Origin: Agrobacterium leguminum
GTDB lineage: Bacteria > Pseudomonadota > Alphaproteobacteria > Rhizobiales > Rhizobiaceae
Reading direction: 5' to 3'
Length of the DNA stretch: 64,000 nucleotides
Assembly (NCBI RefSeq): GCF_015704895.1
Contig: NZ_JADQWB010000009.1
Span: 1 to 64,000 of the forward strand
Numbering within the stretch: position 1 is the stretch's first letter; the number at the start of each line of letters is the position of its first letter. Below the pieces are notes generated by a model. That model saw nothing but the letters and a program-made list of their open reading frames with translations. It searched no databases and was not told where the DNA came from. Of the stretch, positions 54,518-63,955 are shown piece after piece. Made by a program: the position numbers and the translations under genes.

Positions 54518-55414
54518 TTACACCCGCTTATGCGGCCTGATCGACGTCCTCAGTTCCACCAGCCGCTCCAGCGTCTCAAGGCTTCGCTCGGGGCAGGCGG
54601 CGGAGAGGGCGAGGGCCATGGTTTCCATGGCGATGAAGGTGGGGGCGTGGAGCGCCACGCCTTCGTTTTTGGCGCGGGGCAGGAAGAGGCTGGCGTTGGC
54701 GTGTTTTTTGAGCACGCTGTCTTCCTGGCCGAGCAGCATGATGATCGGGATGTCGAGGCGGCCGGCCTCGGCTATGGCGGTCTGGGCCTCGCGGTGGGCG
54801 CGGCCGTGCAGGAGCATGATGAGGACGTGGCCGTTTTCAAGTTCGAGCAACTGTTCGGCAAGCGCGATGCCGGTGGCGTTGAGCGCATAGGAATGGACGC
54901 CCGAGCGTTGGAACAGCCTTGCGGCATAGGTGGCGATGATGCCGGATGCGCCGATGCCGAGCACGCCGATGCCGCGCGCTTGCGAAAGAAGCCGCACGGC
55001 CGCCGCCATGGCTTCGCGGTTTTCTGCGCTTGAAAGCATCTCCAGCGTGTTTTTCTGATTGTCGAGCACGAAATCTATCGCTGCATCGCAGTTGCCGGAT
55101 ATGGATTTTGTCGTTGCCGCCATTTTTTCGACGGGCGAATCCGTCACGCCCAGATAGGCCTCCAGCGTTTCCTTGAGATCGACCAGCCCCTGAAAGCCGA
55201 GCGCCTGTATGGCGCGGATGACGGTCGCATCGGATGTATTGGTCTCGAAGCCGATTTCCAGTGCCGATTTGGCGAGAACGGCATGGCGGTGGCCATCAAT
55301 ATATTCGGCAACGGCAAGCAGGCCCGGCGACAGGCGGTCGCGGCGCTTGCGCAGCTGCTCGCCGAAACGGTCGGTGCGCCGAAGCCTTGATGTATGCGTT
55401 TCGCCAGCCGACAT
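54518..55414 (-). CDS. MurR/RpiR family transcriptional regulator
   Basis: A 298-residue regulator. The N-terminal HTH_6 domain (about 20-95) includes LAKSALEIGFETNTSDATVI and RAIQALGFQGLVDLK. The C-terminal SIS sugar-phosphate domain includes GVLGIGASGIIATYAARLFQ. It should sense a phosphosugar. ATG 55414 (GGAAG at five bases) is chosen over the GTG at 55453. The gene is convergent with the GT4 gene and lies 97 bases upstream, in transcription order, of nothing on its own strand that it clearly controls; the target is unknown. Confidence 0.9.
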   Translation of the reverse strand: MSAGETHTSRLRRTDRFGEQLRKRRDRLSPGLLAVAEYIDGHRHAVLAKSALEIGFETNTSDATVIRAIQALGFQGLVDLKETLEAYLGVTDSPVEKMAATTKSISGNCDAAIDFVLDNQKNTLEMLSSAENREAMAAAVRLLSQARGIGVLGIGASGIIATYAARLFQRSGVHSYALNATGIALAEQLLELENGHVLIMLLHGRAHREAQTAIAEAGRLDIPIIMLLGQEDSVLKKHANASLFLPRAKNEGVALHAPTFIAMETMALALSAACPERSLETLERLVELRTSIRPHKRV

Positions 55415-55511
55415 GAATTCTTCCGTGAAGCTGAGTTTTCTACTCCTCTTCACGAATTAGCAGCGCGCCAAGCCGGGAGGCAAGCGCTTTTGTCTGTAGT
55501 GGTCGTTGCCG

Positions 55512-56474
55512 TCACTTTTCGTGCGCTGGCCGCACCGTCAAATGGGACTGGACGGCGGAGACCATGAGGCTGAGTGCGGCATAGGAGTTGGAAATCGCTT
55601 CCTCGCGCGGCAGGAGGATGTACCGACCGTTGCGGCAGGCCTGAAGAAAGTTGCAGAAGCCCGGCATCACGGCTTCCATCATGTCGATTTCCGCCTGCGG
55701 CGAAGCGCCGGTATCGGAGCGATAGGGATCGAAGATGATATCGGCATCGAGTTCCGGCAGGCGTTCGGCGCTGATTTCGATACGGTCGCCTTCCGGAATG
55801 GCGTCGATGATGGCGGGGAAACGAAACCCCGCGTCCCGCAGCACGCGCCCGAGCGCCCGATAGGTGTGGTAGACGCTGATCTTGCCGTTGAGCGGCTGGA
55901 ACACTGAAACGGTGGTGCTGCCGGTATCGACCGAAGCCTTCAGCGCTTCGATCTGCGCGCGGTAGCGCCGGTCCAGCACGGCCAGACGATCCTGCGTGCC
56001 GGTGAGTTCGGCCAGCACCTTGTAAATATGCGGTGCGCCGTCTTTGGTATTGTCGATGGCGACGGTGGGGGCGATCTGCGCCAGTTTTTCAACGGGGGTG
56101 GGGCGATCCGGTTCGGTCAGGATGAGATCGGGCTTGAGGGCGATAATCGCCTCCAGATCGGCATTGATGGAGCCGATATAGGCGATGTCGCTATTGTCGA
56201 AATCAACACCGGTCAGAATGGCGCTGGAGCGCAGATAGGGTTTGCCGTCCACTCCCATGCGGCCGTGGCTGCCCACCGGCGTCACGCCTAGCTCGATCAG
56301 CGGAATGGTGAGGTCGATATCGTGTAAGGTCACGATGCGCTTCGGCTTTGCCGGAATGGAAATGCTGCGACCGAGGTCGTCGGTAAAGCTTCGGCTGGCC
56401 TCTTCGGCCTGAGCCGTGGCTGTGCCGAGGAGAAAAGCGGCGGCCGGGAGAAGGGCGAGAAGTGTTTTGCGCAT
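55512..56474 (-). CDS. Iron-siderophore ABC transporter binding protein
   Basis: A 320-residue periplasmic protein of the FhuD/FepB class. The signal peptide MRKTLLALLPAAAFLLGTAT ends at AQA-EE. The mature part starts SFTDDLGRSISIPAKPKRIV, and ADLEAIIALKPDLILTEPDR is typical of class III binding proteins. ATG 56474 has AGG at six bases; the longer form from 56516 overlaps the permease gene. It is the last gene of the four-gene import operon and lies seven bases after the permease. Confidence 0.93.
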   Translation of the reverse strand: MRKTLLALLPAAAFLLGTATAQAEEASRSFTDDLGRSISIPAKPKRIVTLHDIDLTIPLIELGVTPVGSHGRMGVDGKPYLRSSAILTGVDFDNSDIAYIGSINADLEAIIALKPDLILTEPDRPTPVEKLAQIAPTVAIDNTKDGAPHIYKVLAELTGTQDRLAVLDRRYRAQIEALKASVDTGSTTVSVFQPLNGKISVYHTYRALGRVLRDAGFRFPAIIDAIPEGDRIEISAERLPELDADIIFDPYRSDTGASPQAEIDMMEAVMPGFCNFLQACRNGRYILLPREEAISNSYAALSLMVSAVQSHLTVRPAHEK

Positions 56475-56481
56475 GGGGGAC

Positions 56482-57522
56482 CTATAGGCGATGCCGGTGA
56501 AACCAGAGAAGGGCAAGGAGCGTGGGTGCGCCGACGGCGGAAAGAACGAGGCCGGTCGGCAGCTCCAGCGGTGAAAAGGCGGTTCGGGCGATGGTGTCGG
56601 ACGCTGCGACCAGAGTTGCGCCTGTCAGGCCTGCACCCATGACAAGCCCCGGATAGGAGCCGCCGGGCAACAGAAGCCGGGCGATATGCGGCCCGATCAG
56701 GCCGACAAAACCGATGCTGCCGGTGAAGGAAACGCAGGATGCGGTGAGGCTGACGGCAAGCGTGACATGAAGCACCGAAAGGAGGCGGTTATGAACGCCA
56801 AGCGCCGTCGCCGCATGATCGCCGAGCGCCTGCACGTCGGCGGCGCGCGCCGTCAACAGCAGCAGGCCAAGGGCGATGACGAGGATGACGGAGAGGATTG
56901 AAACGGCGGTCCAGCTTGCGCCCTGCAGGTTGCCGGCCATCCAGATCATCGCTGTCTGCAAATTGCGAATATCGAGCGATGCCATGAGGATAAGAAGCAA
57001 TGCTGATAAAAACCATGAAAAGCCGATGCCGGTCAGCACGAAGCGCAGGCGCGAGGTTGCGCCGGAGAGCGTCAGAACGATTGCGGCACTTGCCATGCCG
57101 CCGACAATGCCCGCGACGGGGCGCAACATGACCGGCAGGGAAGGCAGCAGGAACAGGCAGCCCAGCACGGCAAGGGACGCACCTTCGCGCACGCCGAGCA
57201 GGCCGGGATCGGCAAGGCCGTTGCGGGTCGTGGCCTGCATGATGGCGCCGGCAATGCCAAGCATGGCGCCGGTCACCATCGCAAGCGCCAGACGCGAGAG
57301 CCGGAAGTCGAGAACCACGACCGCGTCGGTCATGGCGGCATCGGTGTTGGTTGCGGTGACAAGCGACCACAGGGCGGAGGCGGGGATATGCTGGCTGCCG
57401 GCGGTGAGAGACCACAGGGCGACAAGCAGGAGGCAGAGGAAAAGCGCCAGCAGAATGGCGAGCCGCGACGGCATGAAACGGAGGGAAAAGCGTCCCAGTC
57501 GGACAACCTGGTAACGGTTCAT
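56482..57522 (-). CDS. FecCD family iron-siderophore permease
   Basis: A 346-residue permease with about ten membrane segments. The conserved sequences GAMLGIAGAIMQATTRNGLA and SIGFVGLIGPHIARLLLPGG mark the FecCD/BtuC family, the second containing the ATPase-contact glycine. It pairs with the permease encoded at 57519; the two genes overlap by four bases (ATGA). Confidence 0.93.
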   Translation of the reverse strand: MNRYQVVRLGRFSLRFMPSRLAILLALFLCLLLVALWSLTAGSQHIPASALWSLVTATNTDAAMTDAVVVLDFRLSRLALAMVTGAMLGIAGAIMQATTRNGLADPGLLGVREGASLAVLGCLFLLPSLPVMLRPVAGIVGGMASAAIVLTLSGATSRLRFVLTGIGFSWFLSALLLILMASLDIRNLQTAMIWMAGNLQGASWTAVSILSVILVIALGLLLLTARAADVQALGDHAATALGVHNRLLSVLHVTLAVSLTASCVSFTGSIGFVGLIGPHIARLLLPGGSYPGLVMGAGLTGATLVAASDTIARTAFSPLELPTGLVLSAVGAPTLLALLWFHRHRL

Positions 57523-58565
57523 TTCAGCACCCTGCGCACCAGCCAGAGAAAGACCGGCGCGCCGACAAGGCCGGTCATTGCGCCCGTGGGCAGTTCTTTC
57601 GGCAGGAGAATGAGGCGGGCGGCGAGATCGGCGGCGATCACGAGAACCGCGCCGCCGAGTGCTGCGATGGGTATGGCAAGCAGAAGCCGCCCCGTTTTCA
57701 GGCGCGCGACGAGCGGCGGCACCACCAGACCGACGAAGCCGATGGGACCGACGACGGCGATGGCCGCGCCGCAGAACAGCGATATGGACACAAGCGCCAG
57801 AAGCCGGGTCGAACGGATCGGCACACCGAGTGCTGCGGCAGCGCTCTCGCCCAGCCCCAGAAGATCGAGCCGGGGGGCGACGGCGAAAGCGAGGATGAGC
57901 GCGATCGCGCCCGCGGGCAGGGCGGCGGCGATGGTTGCCATGGAAACGCCGGCCGTATCGCCCACCAGCCAGAAACGCATCTGCTGCAATGTTTCTTCAT
58001 TGAGAATGAGGGTGGCGGAGGTGAGGGTTGCCGCAAGCGTGGAAAGCGCAATGCCGCAAAAGACGAGTTTTGCCGGTGTCAGCCCCTGCCGACCGGCGGA
58101 AGCAAGGAGAAGCACGAGCGAGAAGCTGATGCCCGCGCCCGTCGCCGCCAGCAATGGGCGGCACAGCGGCGTTGCGATAAGCCCGAGCGGCATCACTGTC
58201 GCCAGAACGACGGCAAGGCTTGCCCCGGCATTCAACCCCAGAATATGCGGCTCGCCGAGCGGATTTCGAAGCAGGGTTTGCAGCAGAAGCCCCGCTGTTC
58301 CAAGGCAGGCCCCGGCCTGCATTGCAGCCAGCAGACGCGGCAGGCGCAGGCGCATCAAAACCTGCTGGTCGAAATTGCGGGCGTCATAAGCGAATATCAG
58401 GTCTTGCAGAACGTGCGGCGCAATGGGGCGCGGGCCGGTGGCCATATGCGCCAGCACCAGAAGCAGCATGGTGAGCAGCAGGAGAAGTGCTGCCGCTAGT
58501 GTGCGGCCATAGGCTCGCTCTCTAAGGGCAAGGGTGTTTGCGCTGCTGGTGCCGTTAAGGTTCAT
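57519..58565 (-). CDS. FecCD family iron-siderophore permease
   Basis: A 348-residue permease with about ten segments. GACLGTAGLLLQTLLRNPLG and PIGFVGLVVPPLVARLKTGR match the family motifs. ATG 58565 overlaps the ATPase stop (ATGA); the longer frame to 58676 runs inside the ATPase gene. Together with the permease encoded next it forms a two-subunit channel for a ferric siderophore. Confidence 0.93.
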   Translation of the reverse strand: MNLNGTSSANTLALRERAYGRTLAAALLLLLTMLLLVLAHMATGPRPIAPHVLQDLIFAYDARNFDQQVLMRLRLPRLLAAMQAGACLGTAGLLLQTLLRNPLGEPHILGLNAGASLAVVLATVMPLGLIATPLCRPLLAATGAGISFSLVLLLASAGRQGLTPAKLVFCGIALSTLAATLTSATLILNEETLQQMRFWLVGDTAGVSMATIAAALPAGAIALILAFAVAPRLDLLGLGESAAAALGVPIRSTRLLALVSISLFCGAAIAVVGPIGFVGLVVPPLVARLKTGRLLLAIPIAALGGAVLVIAADLAARLILLPKELPTGAMTGLVGAPVFLWLVRRVLK

Positions 58566-59395
58566 GCCGCGCCGGCCCGTCCGGGCAGGGGAAGAAATAC
58601 CGGCCGTGCCGTGACCGGATGCGTGAGTTGGGCAACTGCCATGTCGAATACGTCGGCAATGATGCCGGCATCGCACGCCGCCGCCGTTTCCAGCCGGTGC
58701 CGCAGCCGCCCGTCCTTCAGGAAAATCAGGTGATCGGCATATTGCAGGGCAAGATTGATGTCATGCAGCACCGCCACGATCGTGCGGTTATGGCGGCTGA
58801 CGAGGCCCGCCAGCATGTCCAGCACCTCTATCTGGTGGTGCAGATCGAGAAAGGTGGTCGGCTCGTCGAGAAGAATTATATCCGTCTGTTGCGCCAGCGC
58901 CATGGCGATCCAGGCGCGCTGGCGCTGGCCGCCGGAAAGGCTGTCGACTGCTCGATCCGCCAGTTCGGACATGCCGGTCACGGACAGCGCCTCTTCCACC
59001 GCGCGGGCGTCTTCCTCGCTCCATTGCTTCAGAAATCCCTGATGCGGGTAACGGCCACGGGAGACGAGATCGAAAACCGAAAGCCCCTCCGGCGTATGGT
59101 TCTGCTGCGCCAGCATACCGAGCTTTTTCGCCACCTCCTTGGTCGGGTGGCGGAAGATATCGCTGCCGTTGAGAAGAATATGGCCCCGCGCGGGCCGGTG
59201 CAGGCGGGCAAGCGCGCAGAGAAGCGTGGATTTTCCAGAGCCGTTCGGGCCAAGCAGAACGGTGAAGCGGTTCGGTGCGACATCGATGGACATATCCGCA
59301 AGCACCGGCGTGTCGCCATAGGCGAGCTCGATTGCCTGCGCCGCAAGGCCTGTATCCGTGCTTATGGGTATCATGCCGTCGTTCAAATTCGTCAC
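58562..59395 (-). CDS. Iron-siderophore ABC transporter ATPase (FecE/FhuC type)
   Basis: A 277-residue ATPase. Walker A is GPNGSGKST, the signature LSGGQRQRAWIAMALAQ, Walker B IILLDEPTTFLD and the switch His in VLHDINLALQYADHLI. The HDINLA sequence is characteristic of FecE/FhuC. First gene of the operon. Start GTG 59395 is used; ATG 59374 is also possible and neither has a clear ribosome site. A 21-bp operator-like sequence lies 27 bases upstream of the GTG. Confidence 0.92.
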   Translation of the reverse strand: MTNLNDGMIPISTDTGLAAQAIELAYGDTPVLADMSIDVAPNRFTVLLGPNGSGKSTLLCALARLHRPARGHILLNGSDIFRHPTKEVAKKLGMLAQQNHTPEGLSVFDLVSRGRYPHQGFLKQWSEEDARAVEEALSVTGMSELADRAVDSLSGGQRQRAWIAMALAQQTDIILLDEPTTFLDLHHQIEVLDMLAGLVSRHNRTIVAVLHDINLALQYADHLIFLKDGRLRHRLETAAACDAGIIADVFDMAVAQLTHPVTARPVFLPLPGRAGAA

Positions 59396-59421
59396 CGTCT
59401 GAATGCGTTGCCACCAGAATT

Positions 59422-59442
59422 ATTGATGACTGTAGTAGTCAA
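59422..59442 (-). promoter_or_regulatory. Iron-operator-like site of the import operon
   Basis: On the minus strand it reads TTGACTACTACAGTCATCAAT and holds a TGA-N9-TCA core. A -10-like TATACT (59447-59442) ends on its first base. It matches the site at 59580-59600 in 20 of 21 positions and has the same orientation towards its own gene. Confidence 0.7.
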
Positions 59443-59579
59443 GTATATAGCGTTCGAAAAAGCGGTTTTTGCCGGTCGATTTGAACAAAAAGCGGCTGTC
59501 ATGGGCTGAAATGACACGCCAGGAAGCGCGAATGCACCCTTCGGTGCCGACGTTTTGCCGCGCTGAAGCGGAAATAAAG

Positions 59580-59600
59580 TTGACTACTACATTCATCAAT
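59580..59600 (+). promoter_or_regulatory. Iron-operator-like site of the TonB receptor gene
   Basis: TTGACTACTACATTCATCAAT with the TGA-N9-TCA core at 59581-59595. A -10-like TAAAGT (59575-59580) ends on its first base, the same geometry as the divergent site. A repressor such as RirA binding here would cover the transcription start. Confidence 0.7.
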
Positions 59601-59656
59601 TGAAAGAGCGGTGCATCGTCGCGATGACGATTTGGGACAGCCGGGGACAAGACAGG

Positions 59657-61828
59657 ATGCATGACGGTTCGATGATCATTGGGGTGCGCTCGCGGGCGCT
59701 GCTGGCGTTTCTTCTGGCCGGGGTCGCCCTGCCTGCTTATGCGCAGGAGAGTGCGGCACCGAAGAAAAATGCCGACGGGACGACCGTGCTCGAAACCATA
59801 ACCGTCAATGCCGAGGTTAAAAAAGGCGCGCGCGGCTATCAGCCGGTGACGACGGGCACGGCGACCCGCACCGAGACGCCGCTCCTCGACATTCCGCAAT
59901 CGGTCAATGTGGTGACGGCCGAGGTGCTGCGCGACCAGCAGGCGCGTTCGCTGGACGAAGCGCTGGCCAATGTCAGCGGCGTCACCCAGGCAAATACGCT
60001 CGGCGGCACGCAGGATGCCGTCATCCGCCGTGGTTTCGGCGACAATCGCGACGGCTCCATTCTCGTCAACGGGCTGAAGACGGCCTTGCCGCATTCCTTC
60101 AACGATACTGTCGAGCGGGTGGAAGTGCTGAAGGGGCCTGCCTCCACGCTTTATGGTATCCTCGATCCCGGCGGCATGGTGAATGTCGTGACGAAGAAGC
60201 CGGAGGACACGTTCACGGCGGAAGCCTATTCGCGCTTTTCCGCTTATGGGGCGGGCAAGTATGGCACATCAGGCGGTTTCGATGTGACCGGCCCGATTGC
60301 GGGTACGGATTTTTCCTATCGCCTGATCGGCGAGGGGGAAAACAGCGATTACTGGCGTAATTTCGGTGAGAAAAAGAACTGGCTGATCGCGCCTTCGCTG
60401 AAATGGAGCGGCGAGGACACCGATATTACGGTTTCCTATATGCATGAGGACTACAGCGTGCCGTTCGATCGCGGCACGATCTTCGATCCGGCGACCGGCA
60501 AGGCGATCAATGTCAGCCGCCGCCTGCGCCTTGATGAAGCCTATAATATCACCGACGGCAAATCCGATCTGGCGAGCATCGCCATAGACCGCCAACTCTC
60601 CGATGACTGGAAACTGTCGCTGAATTACGCCTATAGCCGCAACGAATATTCGGACAATCAGGCGCGCGTGATGGGCTATAATTCCCGCACCGGGCAGGTG
60701 ACGCGACGGGCCGATGCGACGCAATATTCCACGATCTACAATCACGCGCTGCGGGCGGATCTGACGGGTGAGGCCGAAATCGGCGGGCTGCGCAACGACC
60801 TGCTGTTCGGCGCGTCCTATGACTACAGCGATACCCTGCGCACCGACATGCTTCGATGCGCGAATTCCACGAATTTCAACGTCAACAATCCCGTCTATGG
60901 CCGCCTGCCGGTCTGCACCACGGTGAGGGCGGTCGACAGCGACCAGACGGAAGAGCTCTCCACCGCCTCGATCTATATGCAGGACGCCCTGCATCTTAAC
61001 GATCAATGGATCGCGGTCGGCGGTTTGCGTTACCAGTATTACGATATCTATGCCGGCAAGGGCCGTCCCTTCGTCGTCAATACCGAGAAGGATGGCGGCG
61101 AGCTCATTCCCAATGCCGGTCTGGTTTACAAACTCACTCCGAATGCCTCGCTTTACGCCAATGTGGCGAAAACCTTCCGCCCGCAATCATCCATCGGCGC
61201 CTATTATGGCGGGCTCGATCCGGAAGAGGGCATTTCTTATGAAGTGGGCGCGAAGTTCGATCTCTTCGCCGGGCTCAACGCCAATATCGCCCTGTTCAAT
61301 GCCCGCAAGCGCAATGTCGCCTATTCGGAAGATGTCGGCGGTGTCTCGACGGTGAAGGCCGCCGGCCTCGTCCGTTCGCGCGGTGTCGAGGTCGATATTG
61401 CCGGCAGCCTGACCGACGATCTCGATCTCATCGCAAGCTATGCCTATACGGATGCGCTGGTGCTCGAAGATCCCACCTATGCCGGCAAGCGCCTGCCGAA
61501 TGTGGCGCGCCACACCGGCTCGCTCTTCCTTGCCTACGATGTCGGCGAGGTCGGTCCGAACGGCAATACGCTGCGCATCGGCGGCGGCGTCCGGGCGGTG
61601 GGTGAGCGCGCGGGCATCAACGACAATTCCTACAATCTGCCGGGTTATGCGGTCTTCGACGCCTTCGCCACCTACACGCTTCAGTTCGAAAAGCCGGTGA
61701 CGCTGCAGCTCAATCTGAAGAACATCTTCGACAAGACCTATTACACCTCGTCCATCGGCTCCACCAGCTATGCCAATGCCGTGGGCGAGCCCTTCAATGT
61801 CAGCCTCACGGCCAGCGTGAAGTTCTGA
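59657..61828 (+). CDS. TonB-dependent siderophore receptor
   Basis: A 723-residue outer-membrane receptor. The signal peptide (IIGVRSRALLAFLLAGVALP) ends near AYAQ. The plug shows ETITVNAEVKKG, SILVNGLKTALPHSFNDTVE and LKGPASTLYGILDPGGMVNV, and the barrel ends LTASVKF with the terminal Phe. Unlike the receptor at 15460 it lacks an STN domain, so it does not signal through FecR. It is divergent from the ABC import operon and shares its operator type, so both should serve one ferric siderophore. The start is uncertain among 59657, 59672 and a TTG at 59600. Confidence 0.93.
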   Translation: MHDGSMIIGVRSRALLAFLLAGVALPAYAQESAAPKKNADGTTVLETITVNAEVKKGARGYQPVTTGTATRTETPLLDIPQSVNVVTAEVLRDQQARSLDEALANVSGVTQANTLGGTQDAVIRRGFGDNRDGSILVNGLKTALPHSFNDTVERVEVLKGPASTLYGILDPGGMVNVVTKKPEDTFTAEAYSRFSAYGAGKYGTSGGFDVTGPIAGTDFSYRLIGEGENSDYWRNFGEKKNWLIAPSLKWSGEDTDITVSYMHEDYSVPFDRGTIFDPATGKAINVSRRLRLDEAYNITDGKSDLASIAIDRQLSDDWKLSLNYAYSRNEYSDNQARVMGYNSRTGQVTRRADATQYSTIYNHALRADLTGEAEIGGLRNDLLFGASYDYSDTLRTDMLRCANSTNFNVNNPVYGRLPVCTTVRAVDSDQTEELSTASIYMQDALHLNDQWIAVGGLRYQYYDIYAGKGRPFVVNTEKDGGELIPNAGLVYKLTPNASLYANVAKTFRPQSSIGAYYGGLDPEEGISYEVGAKFDLFAGLNANIALFNARKRNVAYSEDVGGVSTVKAAGLVRSRGVEVDIAGSLTDDLDLIASYAYTDALVLEDPTYAGKRLPNVARHTGSLFLAYDVGEVGPNGNTLRIGGGVRAVGERAGINDNSYNLPGYAVFDAFATYTLQFEKPVTLQLNLKNIFDKTYYTSSIGSTSYANAVGEPFNVSLTASVKF

Positions 61829-61866
61829 CAACAGCGTTCGACCGGAAAACAATCGCCAGTCATGAG

Positions 61867-61890
61867 AGCGGGGTGAACGCCCCGCTTTTT
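61867..61890 (+). terminator. Rho-independent terminator of the receptor gene
   Basis: Stem AGCGGGG/CCCCGCT with a 6-base loop followed by five T (61886-61890). It overlaps the stop codon of the convergent helicase gene by two bases. Confidence 0.88.
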
Positions 61891-63955
61891 ATTTCCACAT
61901 GGCCCGCATCCGCGCACCCACATCGATGCGGATCTGCTGCGCGCTGCGCTCCGAAGCGGCAGCCGACACCAATGGCCAGGTTGCCGTTTCGAAGAATTGC
62001 AGCAATGTCGCCGGGATGAAGCGGGTTCTTGCGGCGTAGACATGCCGGTCGCCCTGCTGGTTCTGCCCGCCGGTGAAGAAGCGTTGCGGCGTGATAAGTG
62101 ACAGGCTGTCCTTGGCGCGCGTCATGGCGACATAAAGCAGCCGGCGTTCTTCCTCCAGCTCCTGGGTGGTGCCGACCCCGAGATCGGAGGGAATGCAGCC
62201 GTCGACCACATTCAGGATGAAGACGGAGCGCCATTCCTGACCTTTTGCCGAATGGATGGTGGAGAGGCTGAGATAGTCCTCGTCAAGCAGCGGCACGCCG
62301 GCCTGATCGCTGGTGGCGTCGGGCGGATCGAGCGTCAGCTCGGTCAAAAAGCGCTCGCGTGAGGGGTAGCCGCCGGCGATCTGCTCGAGCTGCAGCAAAT
62401 CGGCCTTGCGGGTGTCCGCATCCTCATGGATGCGTTCCAGATGCGGTTCGTACCACAGTCGCGCCTGCCCGATCTGGCCCGGCCAGTCGTTCGGCGCCTG
62501 TCGCAGGCCCACCAGCATTTGCGTGAAGGCTGTCCAGTCGTCGCCCGTCTTCGGCGGCGGCGGAATTTCGGCAAGGGCAAGCAGCGGCTCGGGGTCTGTC
62601 GCAATCGCATCGAGAATATTGCCGGCCTTCTTCGGTCCGATGCCGGGCAGCATCTGCAGCAGCCGGAAACCGGCGACGCGGTCGCGCGGGTTCTGCGCGA
62701 AGCGCAACACGGCCAGCATGTCCTTCACATGGGCGCTGTCCAGGAATTTCAGGCCGCCGAATTTGACGAAGGGGATGTTGCGGCGGGTCAGTTCCACCTC
62801 GAGCGAGCCGCTATGGCTGGAGGTGCGGAACAGCACGGCCTGTTGTTTCAGGGTCATGCCGGTTTCGCGGTTGGCGAGGATCTGGTCGATGATGAAATTC
62901 GCCTGTTCGGTCTCGTCCTTTACCGTCACGAGTTTCGGGCGCTCCAGCGACTGCCGCTCGGTCCAGAGGTTCTTGGTGAACCGCTCGCGCGCCAGATCGA
63001 TGACGCCGTTGGCAGCCGCAAGGATCGGCTGCGTCGAGCGATAGTTGCGGTCTAGCGTGATGATGTCGGCAGCAGGGCTGAAGGACGCCGGAAAATCGAG
63101 GATGTTTCGCACCGTCGCCGCCCGGAAGGAATAGATCGACTGCGCATCGTCACCCACCACGGTCAACCCGCGGCCACCGGGCTTCAATGCCATCAGCACC
63201 GAAGCCTGCAGCCGGTTGGTATCCTGATATTCGTCGACCATCACATGGTCGAAGCGGTTGCCGATATCGTCCGCAAGGATGGGATCGCTGACCATCTGGG
63301 CCCAGTAGAGCAGGAGATCGTCGTAATCGAGCACGTTCTGGACCTGCTTGGCCTCCACATAGGCCGCAAACAGTTCCTTAAGTTCGCTCTCCCAGTTGGC
63401 GACCCAGGGATAATGCTGGCGCAATATCTCCTTGAGCGGCGTCTGGGAATTCACCACGCGCGAATAGATCGCAAGACACGTACCCTTCGTTGGAAAGCGG
63501 CTTTCGGTTTTGGAAAACCCCAACTCGTGCCGGGCGAGGTTCATCAGGTCGGCGCTATCCTCGCGGTCGTGGATGGTGAAATCGATGTTGAGCCCGATCT
63601 GCTCGGCATAGATGCGCAACAGGCGCGCGCCGATGCCGTGAAACGTGCCGGACCAGGCCAGCGCGTCGGTCATGATTGCCGAATTCGCCCCGATAACGTG
63701 TTTGCAGATACGCTCGACCCGCCGCGACATTTCCGTGGCGGCACGTCTGGAAAACGTCATCAGCAGAATGCGGCGGGGATCGGCGCCATTTACGATCAGA
63801 TGCGCAACACGGTGGGCGAGCGTATTGGTCTTGCCCGAACCGGCCCCGGCGATGATCAGCAGCGGCCCGGCCGTGTGCCCGTCTGCCAGCCCAACGCCAT
63901 GTTCCACCGCCTTGCGTTGCTGTTCGTTGAGCTTTTCCAGATAGGCAACCGCCAT
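61889..63955 (-). CDS. UvrD/Rep-type ATP-dependent DNA helicase
   Basis: A 688-residue superfamily 1A helicase. Motif I is IIAGAGSGKTNTLAHR, motif II VMVDEYQDTN, motif III GDDAQSIYSFRAA, motif IV near ITLDRNYRSTQPIL, motif V LSTIHSAKGQEW and motif VI EERRLLYVAMTRAKD. All motifs are intact. A helix-hairpin-helix-like stretch (LLQMLPGIGPKKAGNILDAI, about 435-455) is present. Slightly shorter than E. coli UvrD and close to the PcrA-like UvrD2 group. Cytoplasmic DNA repair is its likely role. ATG 63955. Confidence 0.94.
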   Translation of the reverse strand: MAVAYLEKLNEQQRKAVEHGVGLADGHTAGPLLIIAGAGSGKTNTLAHRVAHLIVNGADPRRILLMTFSRRAATEMSRRVERICKHVIGANSAIMTDALAWSGTFHGIGARLLRIYAEQIGLNIDFTIHDREDSADLMNLARHELGFSKTESRFPTKGTCLAIYSRVVNSQTPLKEILRQHYPWVANWESELKELFAAYVEAKQVQNVLDYDDLLLYWAQMVSDPILADDIGNRFDHVMVDEYQDTNRLQASVLMALKPGGRGLTVVGDDAQSIYSFRAATVRNILDFPASFSPAADIITLDRNYRSTQPILAAANGVIDLARERFTKNLWTERQSLERPKLVTVKDETEQANFIIDQILANRETGMTLKQQAVLFRTSSHSGSLEVELTRRNIPFVKFGGLKFLDSAHVKDMLAVLRFAQNPRDRVAGFRLLQMLPGIGPKKAGNILDAIATDPEPLLALAEIPPPPKTGDDWTAFTQMLVGLRQAPNDWPGQIGQARLWYEPHLERIHEDADTRKADLLQLEQIAGGYPSRERFLTELTLDPPDATSDQAGVPLLDEDYLSLSTIHSAKGQEWRSVFILNVVDGCIPSDLGVGTTQELEEERRLLYVAMTRAKDSLSLITPQRFFTGGQNQQGDRHVYAARTRFIPATLLQFFETATWPLVSAAASERSAQQIRIDVGARMRAMWK

